Below are positions 25,650-37,939 of a stretch of DNA of 64,000 nt, in pieces. Numbering within the stretch: the stretch's first letter is position 1; every line of letters begins with the position of its first letter. Source of the DNA: Mytilus galloprovincialis (Eukaryota > Mollusca > Bivalvia > Mytilida > Mytilidae); assembly GCF_965363235.1 (NCBI RefSeq), contig NC_134847.1:61412439-61476438 (forward strand), read 5' to 3'. The translations under genes were made by a program, and so were the position numbers. A model generated the notes under the pieces. It ran no database searches. It was not told the origin of the DNA and saw only the letters and a program-made list of their open reading frames with translations.

Positions 25650-26270
25650 GGTGTAATACCACCAAATCATGGTACGTCACATCCGGTTGTATACGAAAGT
25701 AGGTCGAAAAAAATATTCCCTTGAATTTGACAGTTGTAGGTAATTAATCCTACATTTAATTGCAGTAAAACCATTTCTGTGTCATAAACATATGTCTTGG
25801 GTATTTCAAAACACTATTATTTTTTATTTGGGATTTCTATAGAAAATTTTGTAATCTTGAGGTTACATGGTGACTAAACCTTGTACACTGATAAAGAAAT
25901 ACTTGGCATGAGTAAAGTTTTATCCTGTTCAGTTCTATAGAAAAAAAATCACATAACATTTCATTGCATATAAGAAAATAACCATCATTGGAAGTTAACC
26001 AATTAAATTTCTCCCCTTATTTTATCTGTGTACAAGGTTTAGTCACCATGTAACCTCAAGATTACAAAATTTTCTATAGAAATCCCAAATAAAAAAAAAA
26101 TAGTGTTTTGAAATACCCAAAACATATGTTTATGACACAGAAATGGGTTTACTGCAATTAAATGTAGGATTAATTACCTACAACTGTCAAATTCAAGGGA
26201 ATATTTTTTTTTTCGACCTACTTTCGTATACAACCGGATGTGACGTACCATGATTTGGTGGTATTACACC
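25650..26270. mobile_element. Fold-back element with about 240-base arms
   Basis: The left arm 25650-25888 and right arm 26028-26270 are near-perfect reverse complements, separated by a spacer of about 139 bases. Outer ends are GGTGTAATACCACC and its complement, flanked by TA on both sides. No coding capacity was found. A transcript across it would fold into a long double-stranded hairpin. It lies between copies 2 and 3. Confidence 0.9.
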
Positions 26271-26665
26271 TAAAGAAGACATTTTTGTTCAATAAACTGA
26301 ATGTGACTTTTTTCCTTTGTAATACTAGTTATTTCAAGCATTTCTGTTAAGTTTTGTCATAAGCAGTTCAATAGTTTGAGAAAAATCTAGTATAATGAAA
26401 GACGACATCTACAGCGATTCGAGCAAAATTTCTTCGACAAATCCAAACCAAGCCGCATCAAGATAGAATAGAGTGTGGACCAATAAATGATCAAATATCT
26501 ATCTTATCTGCCTACAGACAGTTGAATATGATACACAAGATGATTTTTGGAAGATAAATACCACTAATGGACCTCTTTGTTTTCTTTATAAGGTCTCTTT
26601 TGTTCTATTTTAATCTTTAATCAATCCTAATTCTATCTTACTTTTGAGATATAGTTTTTCATATG

Positions 26666-26778
26666 TGACGTAATTTTTCTGTTGTTTCAGAAATTTCATA
26701 TGTTCAAATTTTTAATGCCTTTTCACCATCGTATGTGACGTAATTTTTAATGCCTTTTCACCGTCGTATGTGACGTCA
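26666..26778. promoter_or_regulatory. Periodic TGACGT (CRE-like) motifs
   Basis: TGACGTAA at 26666 and 26736 and TGACGTCA at 26771 sit at multiples of 35 bases, the last two within a 35-base tandem duplication (TTTTAATGCCTTTTCACC). TGACGTCA is the consensus CREB/ATF site. Position alone gives no target gene: copy 2 starts 2.3 kb to the left. Confidence 0.3.
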
Positions 26779-26984
26779 TTTTCATAATTTACTGCGTTGA
26801 GGCCTGGACTGAGTCGGGTGTGTCTATTCTGTGTTGGTCATTCATTATGTATTCGTGTTTGTTTTATGTAATGAGTTAATACTTCAGTTTCATTATGTAT
26901 ATCTGTTATATTCATTTGATAAAATTTACTGTTTGCAATAGCATTAATTGTTCTAAATAATTAGGATGTTCTTATCCCAAGCAT

Positions 26985-27145
26985 ACAAACTTAGCTGTAT
27001 TTGACACAACCTTTTTCAACTTTTGATCTTCAGTGCTGTACAACTTTGTACTTTTTTTCGCTTTCGATCTTTTATATCTGGGCGTCACTGGTGAGTCTTG
27101 TGTGGACGAGGCGCGTTTTTGGCGTATTAAATTTTAAACCTGATG
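26985..27145 (+). repeat. Hammerhead-bearing repeat, degenerate
   Basis: Family segment with GGGCGTCACTGGTGAGTC and later GGCGCGTTTTGGCGT. Several core bases differ from the hammerhead consensus, so it is judged inactive. Confidence 0.55.
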
Positions 27146-27249
27146 CTTTTTGTTATTCATTATAAATCATGTGTTTCTTTGTCTAATACGTTTTCCTATT
27201 TATTTGTATTGTAGTCCTGTAACATTATGTTGTCATTTCTATGTTATAT

Positions 27250-27690
27250 TTAACATTGCCATTAAAGTGCGAGGTTTGGCATGCCACAAAACCAGGTTCA
27301 ACCCACCATTTTTTAAAAATGTCCTGTACCAAGTCAGGAATATGGCCATTGTTATATTATAGTTCGTTTCTGTGTGTGTTACAATTTAACGTTGCGTCGT
27401 TTGTTTTCTCTTATTTTTGAGTGTAAATTGACATTGCGATAAGACGTGTCACGGTACTTGTCTATCCCAAATTCATGTATTTGGTTTTGATGTTATATTT
27501 GTTATTCTCGTGGGATTTTGTCTGATGCTTGGTCCGTTTCTGTGTGTGTTAGTTACATTGTAGTGTTGTGTCGTTGTTCTCCTCTTATATTTATGCGTTT
27601 CCGTCAGTTTTAGTTTGTTACCCCGATTTTGTTTTTTGTCCATGGATTTATGAGTTTGAACAGCGGTATACTACTGTTGCCTTTATTTGG
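27250..27690 (+). repeat. Dispersed repeat family R3, longest copy
   Basis: Runs from GTGCGAGGTTTGGCATGCC to GCGGTATACTACTGTTGCC. It is probably close to full length for this noncoding family. Confidence 0.65.
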
Positions 27691-28189
27691 TTAATTTATA
27701 TCTCTCATTTCCTCAAAATTTCAAATTTTCAGGCCAAAAAATAAAAGTAATGGGGTACCTTTCACTCAGTTATGGTAGAAATGTTATGAGAAATGAGTAA
27801 TTGAAGCATTTTAGCGGAATGAACAAACCATATAAAAGTTTACTGTCTCCAAGGAGGTTTCAATAAGTCCTGACGTAAAAATTAAATTTACGCCGCGTTC
27901 CAAAGAGGGACATAAAAGGCGTCTCTTTTAGTAAATAATTTGTTGTTACAGCATTAAAAATAAATTCATCTAATTATAACTATTTATTTAAGTATTTCCT
28001 AGGAAAATGTTCTATCATAGCAGAATATAAGAAATAAAGAGAAAAAGCCCCCCCCCCCTTTTTTAGTATGGCTTGTTCTGTCAACTGAATATTCATGGCA
28101 GAGTCCTATTTCAAGACAATTTTATCATAAAATGTGTTTTGGAGACTCAATTCACTCATTTTTTGAATTATTTCACTTAAATAGCAAGA

Positions 28190-28395
28190 ACTTTTAACAC
28201 ATGAGATTACTCACAAGGTCAAAGGTGCATGTACAGCTTCCCATATACACCACTGATAATTGTGACTTAGATTTGTCAAATTTGGCTCAGTAGTTTCGGA
28301 GGAGATAATCTTTGTTAAATTTGACGGACGACTACAGACGACGAACGGCAAGTAATGAGAAACGGTCACATGGTCTTTCTGGTCAGGTGAGTTAA
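28190..28395. repeat. Repeat ending GGTCAGGTGAGTTAAAAA
   Basis: Contains GACGGACGACTACAGACGAC and ends in a phrase that I associate with common bivalve repeats. Only one copy is seen in this window, so the call is weak. Confidence 0.35.
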
Positions 28396-29131
28396 AAACA
28401 GTAAATAGGACATCATTTGGTTTGTCAGAACACCCTAGCTTGTCATTTTTTTTTTAAATTCTATTGACATTTGTTTACATTTATATGCTTGTCGTCTTGA
28501 ATATATCTTTTATTCTTCAATCGTGCATTCTTAAACTTACATCTACGCTCTATATCATGATTCCTTTTACTAATATAACATCTCAATGCATTTCAACAGG
28601 AGTAAGACAACGTATGCCAACAGTGAAAAACAAAAAAACGAATTCATTAATTCGATAGGTCACATTCGTGAAAAGGGAACGGAATTGTAGTAACGACATA
28701 AGGCCATACGGTGACATATAGTTGTTAATTTCTGTGTCATTTGGTCTCTTGTGGAGAGTTGTCTCATCTGCATAAATGGCATCAGGTCATTAATGGAGAC
28801 ATAAAGGATTATTAGGTAGCATACCAACAATAAGTTGGTTCATATTCCGTTCTAAACATTTGTGTGCAACTTCTTTAAACGCTACATGTAACAACTAGAT
28901 TGAAACAATATTAAAACAAAATATATATACCATATTTATTTTTCATTACCAACAAAACAGATAAAAATAAATACAATAGTGTAAAAAGTTAACAAATAAA
29001 TAATACGATTTCATGAATCAACAATACATATATACAAATGAGGATGATAAATAATGATAAAATATACATTTTTATGATCATGGATTCTGAACAAATGGTT
29101 GTCGGAAACAGTATGTAATATCTGTGTCCTG

Positions 29132-29231
29132 TCATTTAGTTCGATAGTTGTCTTGTATATGTTTGGCCATCCGTCTTAAGCCATCACCATATCCAATATG
29201 TTGAACAACATTATTAAGGTACATGGTCTGA
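29132..29231 (-). pseudogene. Relic second copy of the last exon of SAR1-like copy 3
   Basis: It lies directly downstream of the copy 3 stop codon with no gap. Read on the minus strand it repeats the second part of exon 6 (GYGDGLRRMAKHIQDNYRTK, then TGA) but lacks the AGTAGT hexamer, which leaves a two-residue deletion. It would form part of the 3' untranslated region of copy 3. It appears to be a tandem partial exon duplication and is not translated from the main frame. Confidence 0.8.
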
Positions 29232-32200
29232 TCAGTTAGTTCGATCATTTTCCTGTATATGTTTGGCCATCCATCTAAAGCCATCACCATATCCAATCTG
29301 TTGTACAACACTACTCATTACTAAGGTACATGGTCTGGTGGTGCTGGATTTATCTTCTGTATTTACCTGAATGGAGAATTTGCGAATTTATTTGCTTCAC
29401 TAGACAGAACTTAGATGAGACAAGGATAAGTTTTAAAAAATGTATGCTGTAGTTGAGTATTTTTAAAGTAAACTATATTTGGCATAACTTTTACTCATAT
29501 GGCAAAATCAAAGGTACTTTATTCAAATGATTTGCACTATGTGACTTTGTCCCTTTTGATCAAATTACTTCCCTTAGCTAAAGATTAAAAATATAATGTA
29601 TTTTAGTTTTACGGATAATCCAGTCCTTTTCCGTCGTGTGTCTAAAACTAATGTATCTTCAAAACTCCCTTTGGTGGATATTTATAAAAATTCTGTGTAA
29701 TTCTAAGGGAAAATGCTTCAAATTTGACTTTTTAAGAAATAGGAAGATTGAAATCATCATATTTTTACAAGAATTTGGCCGAAAACTTAAGAAAGCATGT
29801 AAGTTAAAAGTTATTTTACTTTAAAAATTAAACCTACAAGGTGTTTCCTTAGATGCGAACAAATCATGAACAATATCTTCTTGCATATGTATTTCTGTTC
29901 TGAATCTTGCTATTTTACGATTTTCCGTCATTTTATTTGATCTTATATAGCAATTATACTATGGTTACGCTTACGATTTTTAAACTAAAAAGGCCGAAAG
30001 ATTTCAGAGTAGGCAATGTTCATTTGTACACGGACAGAAGCCTAAAACATGTACAATTCACCTATATGCGAACAAATTGTTCATTCGACATAAGTATTGG
30101 CATATTGGCATTTTTATCTAAGGGGCTTATATAATCCTATTGTAATGACTGCCATCATGAAAAGGCTAAATTGCCGCTATGCAAATTAGCAAATTACCCC
30201 AAATTTTGCCATATGAAGAATTTTTGATCCTCACGCTCTTCAACTTTGTGCTTTATTTGACCTTTTAAACTTTTTTTTAATCGAGCGTCACTGATGAGTC
30301 ATTTGTAGACGGAACGCATGTCTGGCGCAAATATAAAATTTTAATCCTAATTTCTATGCTTGGTCCGTTTCTGTGTGTGTTACATTGTAGTGTTGTGTCG
30401 TTGTTCTCCTCTTATATTTAATACGTTTTCCTCAGTTTTAGTTTGTTACCCCGATTTTGTTTTTTGTCCATGGATTTATGAGTTTGACCAGCGGTATACT
30501 ACTGTTGCCTTTATTTCTATGATGGGTCTTTTTAATGCTTTCCCTGCCCATCCACCAAATCCTCGAAAATTGGCACCCCACGAATATAAATAAGAAACCT
30601 AATGTACGTCAATGACAGATCACAAAAAAACGTGAAGACACCTATTTTTTTCTGTCTGTTTTATCATCCTTACTGTTATATCAAACTCAAACTTACGTTT
30701 TCTGATAAGTACATATTTATTCCAAGCTCTTGGATAAGTTGTTCTTTACCATAGCAACCACGTTTGTCTATTTTATTACCAAGTATAAGGATCGGTACAT
30801 CGGACACCATTTCATCTGTTAGAATACCCTGAATAAAAAGTTAACTTGATTATCATGATTATAATAATTAACTATTTTTCTACATTAATTATAAATGTTC
30901 TCGTTAAATCATTCCTGTTTTGGCGGATTCAAACGCTCATAAAATATCATAAAACATTTAAAATGTATTTCCAATGTTCATACACTCATTATTTATAATG
31001 AATATCCACAATTACTAACTAAATCTATCAGTTGACTCGGCCTAACGTCGACTGAAAATCATGCAATTTCCTCCGATTTTTTCTCTCTTCTTTTAATGTA
31101 CGAGTTTTGGAAAATCGGCAAACAGAGTTTTATAAAGAAATAAGAAGATTTAGTACGAGAGCCAAGAGATAGCTCTCCATCCAAGTCATAACGTGTAAAA
31201 AGTAAACGATTATATGTCAAAGTACGGTCTTCAACACAGAGCCTCTTCTCACATCGAACAGCAAGGTATAAGGGGTCCAGAAAAAACCGGTGTAAAACAA
31301 TTTAAACTGAAAAAAAAAACAACGGTCTTATCTATAGGAAAAACGAGAAACGTGAAACACTAATCATTTACATCAGCATTCGACAACCACTTAACAACAG
31401 GTTCTCGTCTTCCTGTGTTATGTCTAATGGCCTCTACTGTAACAACAGTTTCTTAGGACCCTCTATGCTATGTGAAAAGATACAAATTCTTTTTGATATG
31501 TTTCAGAAAAAGTCAGATCAAGTTTAAAATGTTAGATTGTTAATTATTGTAAGCATTTTAGTTCTTTATTAACACGGGATTGTATGTGGTAATATTATTC
31601 ATCTCACTGATTTTTTTTTCGCTGGGTTTTTAATGTGTTTCAGCATTAGATAACTTACAGTTATTTCTGCTCTAGCCTCAGGAAGTCTTTCAATGTCACA
31701 ACCGTCAACTATAAACACTATACCATCAACTGCTGGAAAATATGTCCTCCAAACTCGTCGTGCTGTTTAAATAAATACCACAATTATATAAGACTATTAT
31801 TAGCAACTACTCAATGTTGAACATTTAAAAAGTATTATAATTGCCCAGTATAGCGATAGAAAGAGAAAACGCTTTTTTATTAAACAGGCTTTTTTATTTG
31901 ACATCTGATTCATATATATCTGAAATTTGAGTATTCATTTTGGCAACTCTGGTGATTTAGCTCTATCGTTTTCTTTCTTCTTCCTTAAACCTTCAATCCT
32001 TAAATACATAAACCAATTCTAGATTCAGATGCCTGTAAATATATGTATGTTTTCAATGGTTTTTATTTGATAATGATAATGGTTTTACTGTGTTGTAATT
32101 ACCTGATGCATGTCCTCCTAAATCGTATGCTTGGAAAGTCACTTTACCCACCATAAGCTCTTCTGACCCTATTATAAATAAATTGAAAAACATATATCAT

Positions 32201-34024
32201 GCAAGAAGATTAAGACGGTCTAATCGAAGCAATGTTATATTTTAGAGATGCATATCTTAAGATATAAGTCTGTAGTTAGTGGCTATTGTTTGTGGCTGTA
32301 TGTTTTGAACATAGGTCGAACCGTTAGTTTTTATCGTTTGAATGGTTAGAACTATATTTGCACTATCTGATATAAAAAAAAATAGTAAGGTGATGTGGTA
32401 TGATTGCCAATGAGACTCATTTCCACCAAAGTTCAAATAAGTTGATCTTAGAATACTAGACAACAGTAAGGCCTTCAACAATGGCGAAAACCCATACCGT
32501 ATGGTCGACTGAACCTTTTACAGCATGCTTTGTGATATTGGTTTTGCTCATTTTTTAATTTCGTATGCTGATCTACAGTTACTTCTGCATCATTGGTATA
32601 TCCTATTAATTATTATTAAAGTTTATCTTGAATAAGTCTTTTCTGATGTTTTTTTAAATATGTTGTGTTAAAATCATTTTAAATTAGTTGCATTTAATTT
32701 TATTGATATTTAGTATGTTAACTTGGACTGTATTGATGAATGTTTGGCCTGACATTTGACTTTTTATATCTACATAACCGTATGTGTTCGTGTTAAAACA
32801 GAAAAATAAAGTACACAAGGTTACCAAAGTATCTACCCTGAGTCTTCCTTAGACTCGACAGGTAACCAATGAAAGCTTTGGAATCACACTTTAAGTAAAT
32901 GAATACAACATTATTTTTCATAACCGTTTTTTCCAATGAACTCTCAGTGTATATGAAAGTTGTACAGCTAACAGGTAGCATTGTCCTGAACTTTACAATA
33001 TCGAATTTTATGTTTGGTGTAATTACACAAAAACATAACAAAATGACAGAATCATCCTAAGCAATACTGTGTATATATATTCAACTTACATGGTTGATTT
33101 GTCGGTGGATGTTGCACAAGACGCCCATCTTTTATCTTCGATAGAAGGGTTGATTTTCCTGCATTATCTAGTCCTATGATGAGCAATTTGCATTTCTTGT
33201 TCATGAAACCTATAATCGGAAACGTAATTAATATTGTATTCTGCGAACTCAAGTGAAATATATTTTCGTCTACTGTTATATGGTTGGATAATATCTATAT
33301 CAATTCAGTTTGTCATATTTTTCTTATTGTGATTCATGAATTATCTAAAACTCACATTCATTGAATTTGCATTTTAACAAATCCTGAAATAGCATGTTTT
33401 ATAATCTGACTTGTTCGTTAGTTCACTATCAATCCCATTGAAAATTCACGCCACAATTTGAATTTAAAGTAATCAAACGGTGTTGTCTTTACAAAATAAA
33501 CAATTAATACATCAACTTAACAGTTTTTAAAAGTATACGGAGTAACCCCCCCCCCCTCCCCCATCTCTTCTTATGTGTTCATTATATATATATTGAAGTA
33601 TAAAATCCATTTTACGCTAAATTAATCATTAAAGTTTTAGCATGTGTTTTCATATAATAATCACAAAAAACTAGTTCCCCTTTTTATGTACTGCGTGCTT
33701 TTCTTTTTTCACAGCTAATCTTTTAGTATACTAGTAACTGTTTTACACGATTTGTCTTATGACGTTAACTTTGTATGCATATTTTTTTATTTTCTTTTAA
33801 TATGCATACTAAAAATTCACCCGTACATTACAGTGAACGATAGCAATAAGTCAGCTCATTTATATTCCAAAGTTTGGATTAATTAAGACCAAATTTGCTA
33901 TTATATTAGATGAATAATTTATGATAACTTATAGTATTGTGATACACAAATGTTAATATTTAAAAATTATAATAAACCTACCGAAATACTGCAATACAGT
34001 TATAAACCAGTCAAACAAAAACAT
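29232..34024 (-). CDS. SAR1-like small GTPase, copy 3 (type I), six exons
   Basis: Predicted exons, 5' to 3', are 34024-33982, 33209-33090, 32168-32103, 31762-31659, 30828-30697 and 29366-29232, giving 600 coding bases (199 residues) with GT-AG introns. The protein is about nine-tenths identical to copy 1 by eye. It has the N-terminus [16 protein letters not shown]-loop GLDNAGKS (27-34), PPT switch I, Trp55, DLGGH (70-74), NKID (129-132) and the end [16 protein letters not shown]. It matches SAR1 in length, GTPase motifs and order, so a COPII-type role at ER exit sites is likely but unproven. Introns 4 and 5 carry the same repeats as copy 1. The 5' flank is type I for about 300 bases and then switches to the type II flank near 34330. 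This copy best preserves the ancestral type I gene. Confidence 0.92.
30160..30350 (+). repeat. Hammerhead-bearing repeat in intron 5 of copy 3
   Basis: The ribozyme-like part is 30285-30328. The box CTGATGA is intact, but the second core box reads GGAA where GAAA is required, so self-cleavage is unlikely. The upstream family segment includes CTCTTCAACTTTGTGCTTTA. Confidence 0.65.
30355..30512 (+). repeat. Dispersed repeat family R3
   Basis: Matches 27530-27690 closely, from TTGGTCCGTTTCTGTGTG to CTGTTGCCTTTATTT. Confidence 0.65.
31137..31480 (+). repeat. Dispersed repeat family R1 in intron 4 of copy 3
   Basis: It is at the same intron position as the copy at 2268-2690 in SAR1-like copy 1, which dates it before that duplication. 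Confidence 0.7.
32388..32510 (+). repeat. Dispersed repeat family R1, 5' part
   Basis: GATGTGGTATGATTGCCAAT then TTCAACAATGGCGAAAACCC, in intron 2 of copy 3 just beyond exon 3. Copy 1 has a different R1 insertion in the same intron. Confidence 0.65.
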
Positions 34025-34325
34025 TATTAAGATTTCTTTGCTTACACACAATTAATGGTTAAGTTAATTTTTGTATTCTTTATATATATATACTATTTCT
34101 TGTTCTATTTTTAGATGTCCGTCATTTTAAACATGTAACGGTATCCACGCTGGCAATGATCAATATGTATAATACACGTCTATTACACGACGACAAATCG
34201 TTGCTTTTAAATTTCACAATAGGTATATTTATTTTGCTATTAACAAAATCCCTAGTATCTTTGATAAATATAGACAGGGAAACAATTCAATAAACTAAAA
34301 TCACCTTCAATTATTTTTTTTTTGT
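34025..34325 (-). promoter_or_regulatory. Likely 5' flank of SAR1-like copy 3 (uninterrupted)
   Basis: Conserved with the split upstream region of copy 1 (5512-5652 plus 11001-11110). It includes TGTAACGGTATCCACG, CGACGACAAATCGTTGC and TATAATACACG. It shows the site empty of the 5.35-kb block, at about 34153-34164. Core promoter elements cannot be assigned with confidence. Confidence 0.4.
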
Positions 34326-34335
34326 TTATGTGCTT

Positions 34336-35413
34336 TGTTAATTGTTTACCTTTGGTGTGTACTTTTTAGTTTATTTTTAAGTATGACATGTGACATTTAA
34401 ATAAAGTACGAATGGATATCGATCTGGTAATGGTCAATATTAATAATTCTCGAGAGAAAATCTTTACCTTTTATATATGAATAGGTGGAGTTACTTTAAT
34501 ACTGTTTAAGTATGAGGCATATTACATGAAAGATTTAAAAAAAAAAGATATTAATTTTGTGTAGCAGTTTATTTAAAATTTGAAATAGTCCACAGTTTAA
34601 GATCATTTAATATTCATGAAGTCTTAAACTGTCTGAGCACATATATATTTTAACTAGTACTTTTTCAGATTAATTTTGAATATAAGGTTCCAGGTAAAAT
34701 TCGTTTACAATATTAACAAAGAGCATTACTCAGTCTGGTGGAGTTGATAGTCACCTAGAGTATCACCAGCCAAATAGTCAGCACATCTGTGTCGACACGA
34801 TTTATCATTGATATGGACATTATAAATTAAATGTTTACAATAATTATTTCCACCATGAAATACTAAGGCTTTTCTACATCAGGAATAGATTATCTCAGTT
34901 ATATTTGGTAAATCTTTTAGGAATGTTTGGTCCGCAATGCTCTTCAACTTCGTATTTGGCTTTTGACATTTTTGTTCGAGAGTCACTGATGAGTCTGGCG
35001 CAAATACAAAAAAATCCAGGTATCTATGATGAGTTTATTTACGGTATAACAAAACATGAATTTTAAAAAGAACACTTTTTTGTTTATATTATAAAAAAGG
35101 ACAATGTAGTCACAATAAATGATCGACATAAGGTTACTCTCATTGTCATTTTATAGTCAACTTTCATTTGTATTTAGAGAATCATTTTAACAGAAATGTC
35201 TTTTGTAGACGAAACTCGCGTCTTGCGTGCATAATATTTACCCTTGTATCTTTGAAGAATGCTTTTATTTAATGTATACAGTCATACCGCCATAGTTCAA
35301 TTATATCTGAATAGCATCCATGCGCTAGCTTGTGTTTATGTATGTTTGAATTACATAAAAGTATGACATATTCACTAGTACTTGTTTTTCTTACGTCCTA
35401 AATTAAACCTGAC
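34336..35413. repeat. Segmental duplication, upstream of copy 3
   Basis: Partner of 24384-25486. It contains the matching hammerhead-family relic (34865-35045) with the same internal loss, so the loss predates the duplication. Confidence 0.8.
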
Positions 35414-35539
35414 ATTTCAGAGACTATTTACAACCATTTGGTGCTACCAATACTGGTTGAAATTTTCTCTCTGAAAGTATCCATCCTCAAAACCATGTTT
35501 TGATGTGTTAGAAATACACAAGACTTTAAATCCAAACAA

Positions 35540-36350
35540 AAGAATTTAGCAATATCCTTTAACTTTACTTTCCACTATAGATATGATGTTCTCTCACTAA
35601 ATAAAATTTTGATGACTATGTTGAACGCATCTATCCCATCGAACTAGAAATAATGGATACAACAGATACAGTCAAGTCTGTCTCATATCTTGACTTACAT
35701 CTAGAAATTGACAATGAGGTTGGGTTGGAAAATAAAACTTATCGACAAAACAAATGATCTCAGCTTCCTAATTGTGAACTTTCCATTTCTATGAAGCAAC
35801 ATTTCTATGAAGCAACATTTCATCAGCGCCTGCATTCGAAGTTTATATCTCCCAACTGGTTCTCCGGGCTTGTTTTTCCTATCATGATTTCCTTGATAGA
35901 TGGTTGCTGTTCATAAGGAAGCAATTAAACCAAGAGTTCCGAATAGTGAAGTTGAAATCATTTCTTTATAAGTTTTACGGACGTCATCATGAATTGCTTG
36001 ACAGTTATGGAATAACCATTTTACAGATGGTATCGGATATGTTCCTTATGTCGTACCTACAATTCACTTACCTTTTCACTACAAATGTGACCTACCGAAT
36101 TAAACTTTTTATAACGTTTGTAATAACATGAGCAACACAACGGGTGCCACATGTAGAGCAGGATCTGCTTAATCTTTCGAAGCACCCGAGATTACCCTCA
36201 AGTTTTGGTGGGGTACGTCCTTAGTTTTTTATGTTGTCTGTGTGCTGTTGTTTGTCTGTTTATATTTGTATTTTTCAGCCTTGGCGTTGTCAGTTTATTT
36301 TCGAACTATGAACTTAAATGTCCCTTTGGGATCTTTCGCCCCTCATTTAT
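35540..36350 (+). mobile_element. Retroelement reverse-transcriptase fragment with its 3' tail (R2)
   Basis: Conceptual pieces include RIYPIELEIMDTTDT, SYLDLHLEIDNE and KLKSFLYKFYGRHHELLD. These resemble the C-terminal part of a reverse transcriptase seen in many invertebrate repeat proteins. The family is uncertain and Penelope-like is one possibility. The 3' tail from about 36120 matches 43180-43450 and 12061-12345. The element is truncated and broken in several places and is treated as a fossil. Confidence 0.55.
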
Positions 36351-36369
36351 GTAGACGAAACGCGCGTCT

Positions 36370-36620
36370 GACGTGTGACGGTACTTTTCTATCCCAAATT
36401 CATGTATTTGGTTTTGATGTTATATTGGTTATTCACATCGGATTTTGTCTAATGCTTAGTCCGTTGCTGTGTGTGTTACATTTTAATGTTGTGTCGTTGT
36501 TCTCCTCTTAAATTTAATGTGTTTCCCTCAGTTTTAGTTTGTTAAACCGTTTTTGTTTTTTGTCCATAGATTTACGAGTTTTAAACAGCGGTATACTACT
36601 GTTGCCTTTATGTATCAAAT
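36370..36620 (+). repeat. Dispersed repeat family R3
   Basis: Contains GTACTTTTCTATCCCAAATT and GCGGTATACTACTGTTGCC. A second partial copy follows at about 36790-36920, after a hammerhead-family tail fragment. Confidence 0.65.
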
Positions 36621-36924
36621 TATAAGCCTGGTACCTCCGATAAATATCTAAACCAGCGGGACGATGCCACTGAAGGTGGACGTTTCGTCCTCTAAGGGTA
36701 TCAGCAGCCGAGTAGTACGCACTGCGGTGTTGACGTGAACATCGATTATATGTGGTCATTATCACAAATTTACTGCTTGCAAGAGTATTTTCTTGTCCCA
36801 GGCATATTTATATTTAATACGTTTCCCTCAGTTTTAGTTTGTAACCCGGATTTGTTTTAAATTTTTTTTCTGTCGATTTACGAGTTTCAAACAGCGGTAT
36901 ACTACTGTTGCTTTTATAGATTAC

Positions 36925-37110
36925 CGTAACCGTAGCCGTATTTGGCACAATTTTTTGGAATGTTGGGTCCTTAAAGCTCTTCGACTTTGTACTTGTTTTG
37001 ACGTTCTATTTATTTTGATATGAGCTTTACTGATAAGTCTTATAGAGACGAAACGCGCGTCTGGAGTATCAAGTTATAAGTCTGGTACCGTTGATAACTA
37101 TAACCACATC
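36925..37110 (+). repeat. Hammerhead-bearing repeat, core changed
   Basis: The ribozyme-like part is about 37024-37066. Box one reads CTGATAA where CTGATGA is expected; box two GAAA and the CGCGCGTC segment are intact. The altered base is the conserved G8, so cleavage is not expected. Confidence 0.65.
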
Positions 37111-37939
37111 AAAAGCAGTATTCATACAATATTCTCATCACCTATTTTTATTTTTGCTTTAGTCAAGGTAATGGCACTTACAGTATCATACCCTGGTACC
37201 TTTATTGAGTTTTTATATGTCCATGATTGGGATTGAATCAACTTGTGAAAAGTCTTCTGAGATAACAAGGTTAGCTTACAAATCATTTGGATCACTTCCT
37301 GAACAGTATTAAAATGGAGAATGTCTCAAAGATGCTGTGATACACTATGAGGAATATGTGAGGTAAAGTTTGGTCAAAATGAAAAGCAAAGGTTTTGAAG
37401 ACAAAGAAGAGTAGCACTAAAACGTCTAAATTTTTGAAATATTTTCTCGGACTATTTAAGTCATACTTGAACAATAAACTCAATATGGATATCCGAATTA
37501 AAAATGTGTACGCAAGACGTACGGTTCATCAAAGCAAATGCTCATCATTGAACCACGAATCTAAATGTTTAAAAGGCCAAACGCAAAGACCAAAGTTGAA
37601 AAGTATCGACATACCAAAATTTCGATGGTATTGCAACTACAGATAAGGTCGTCTATTTATTGGGTTGTCAGTTACCACGTTTATAAAGATCAAATTAAGA
37701 GTGTTTTTTTTTTATGTTTCTGATAAATGCAGGCTGAATTAACAACCAAATATTACTCGATTAAACGTAAACATAATTCTTGTTACACTCTTTATTTCCC
37801 GTTCTCAAAACAAGTGATTAACAAAGAAGGCAAGAAAAAGCTTGACAACCCTAAATGTGTCCGTCAAAAGTTACAACTTCCTTCTTATTATTTAGTTCTC
37901 CTTTGACCCAAAGTAATAATTACATTATCATGTGCTTTG

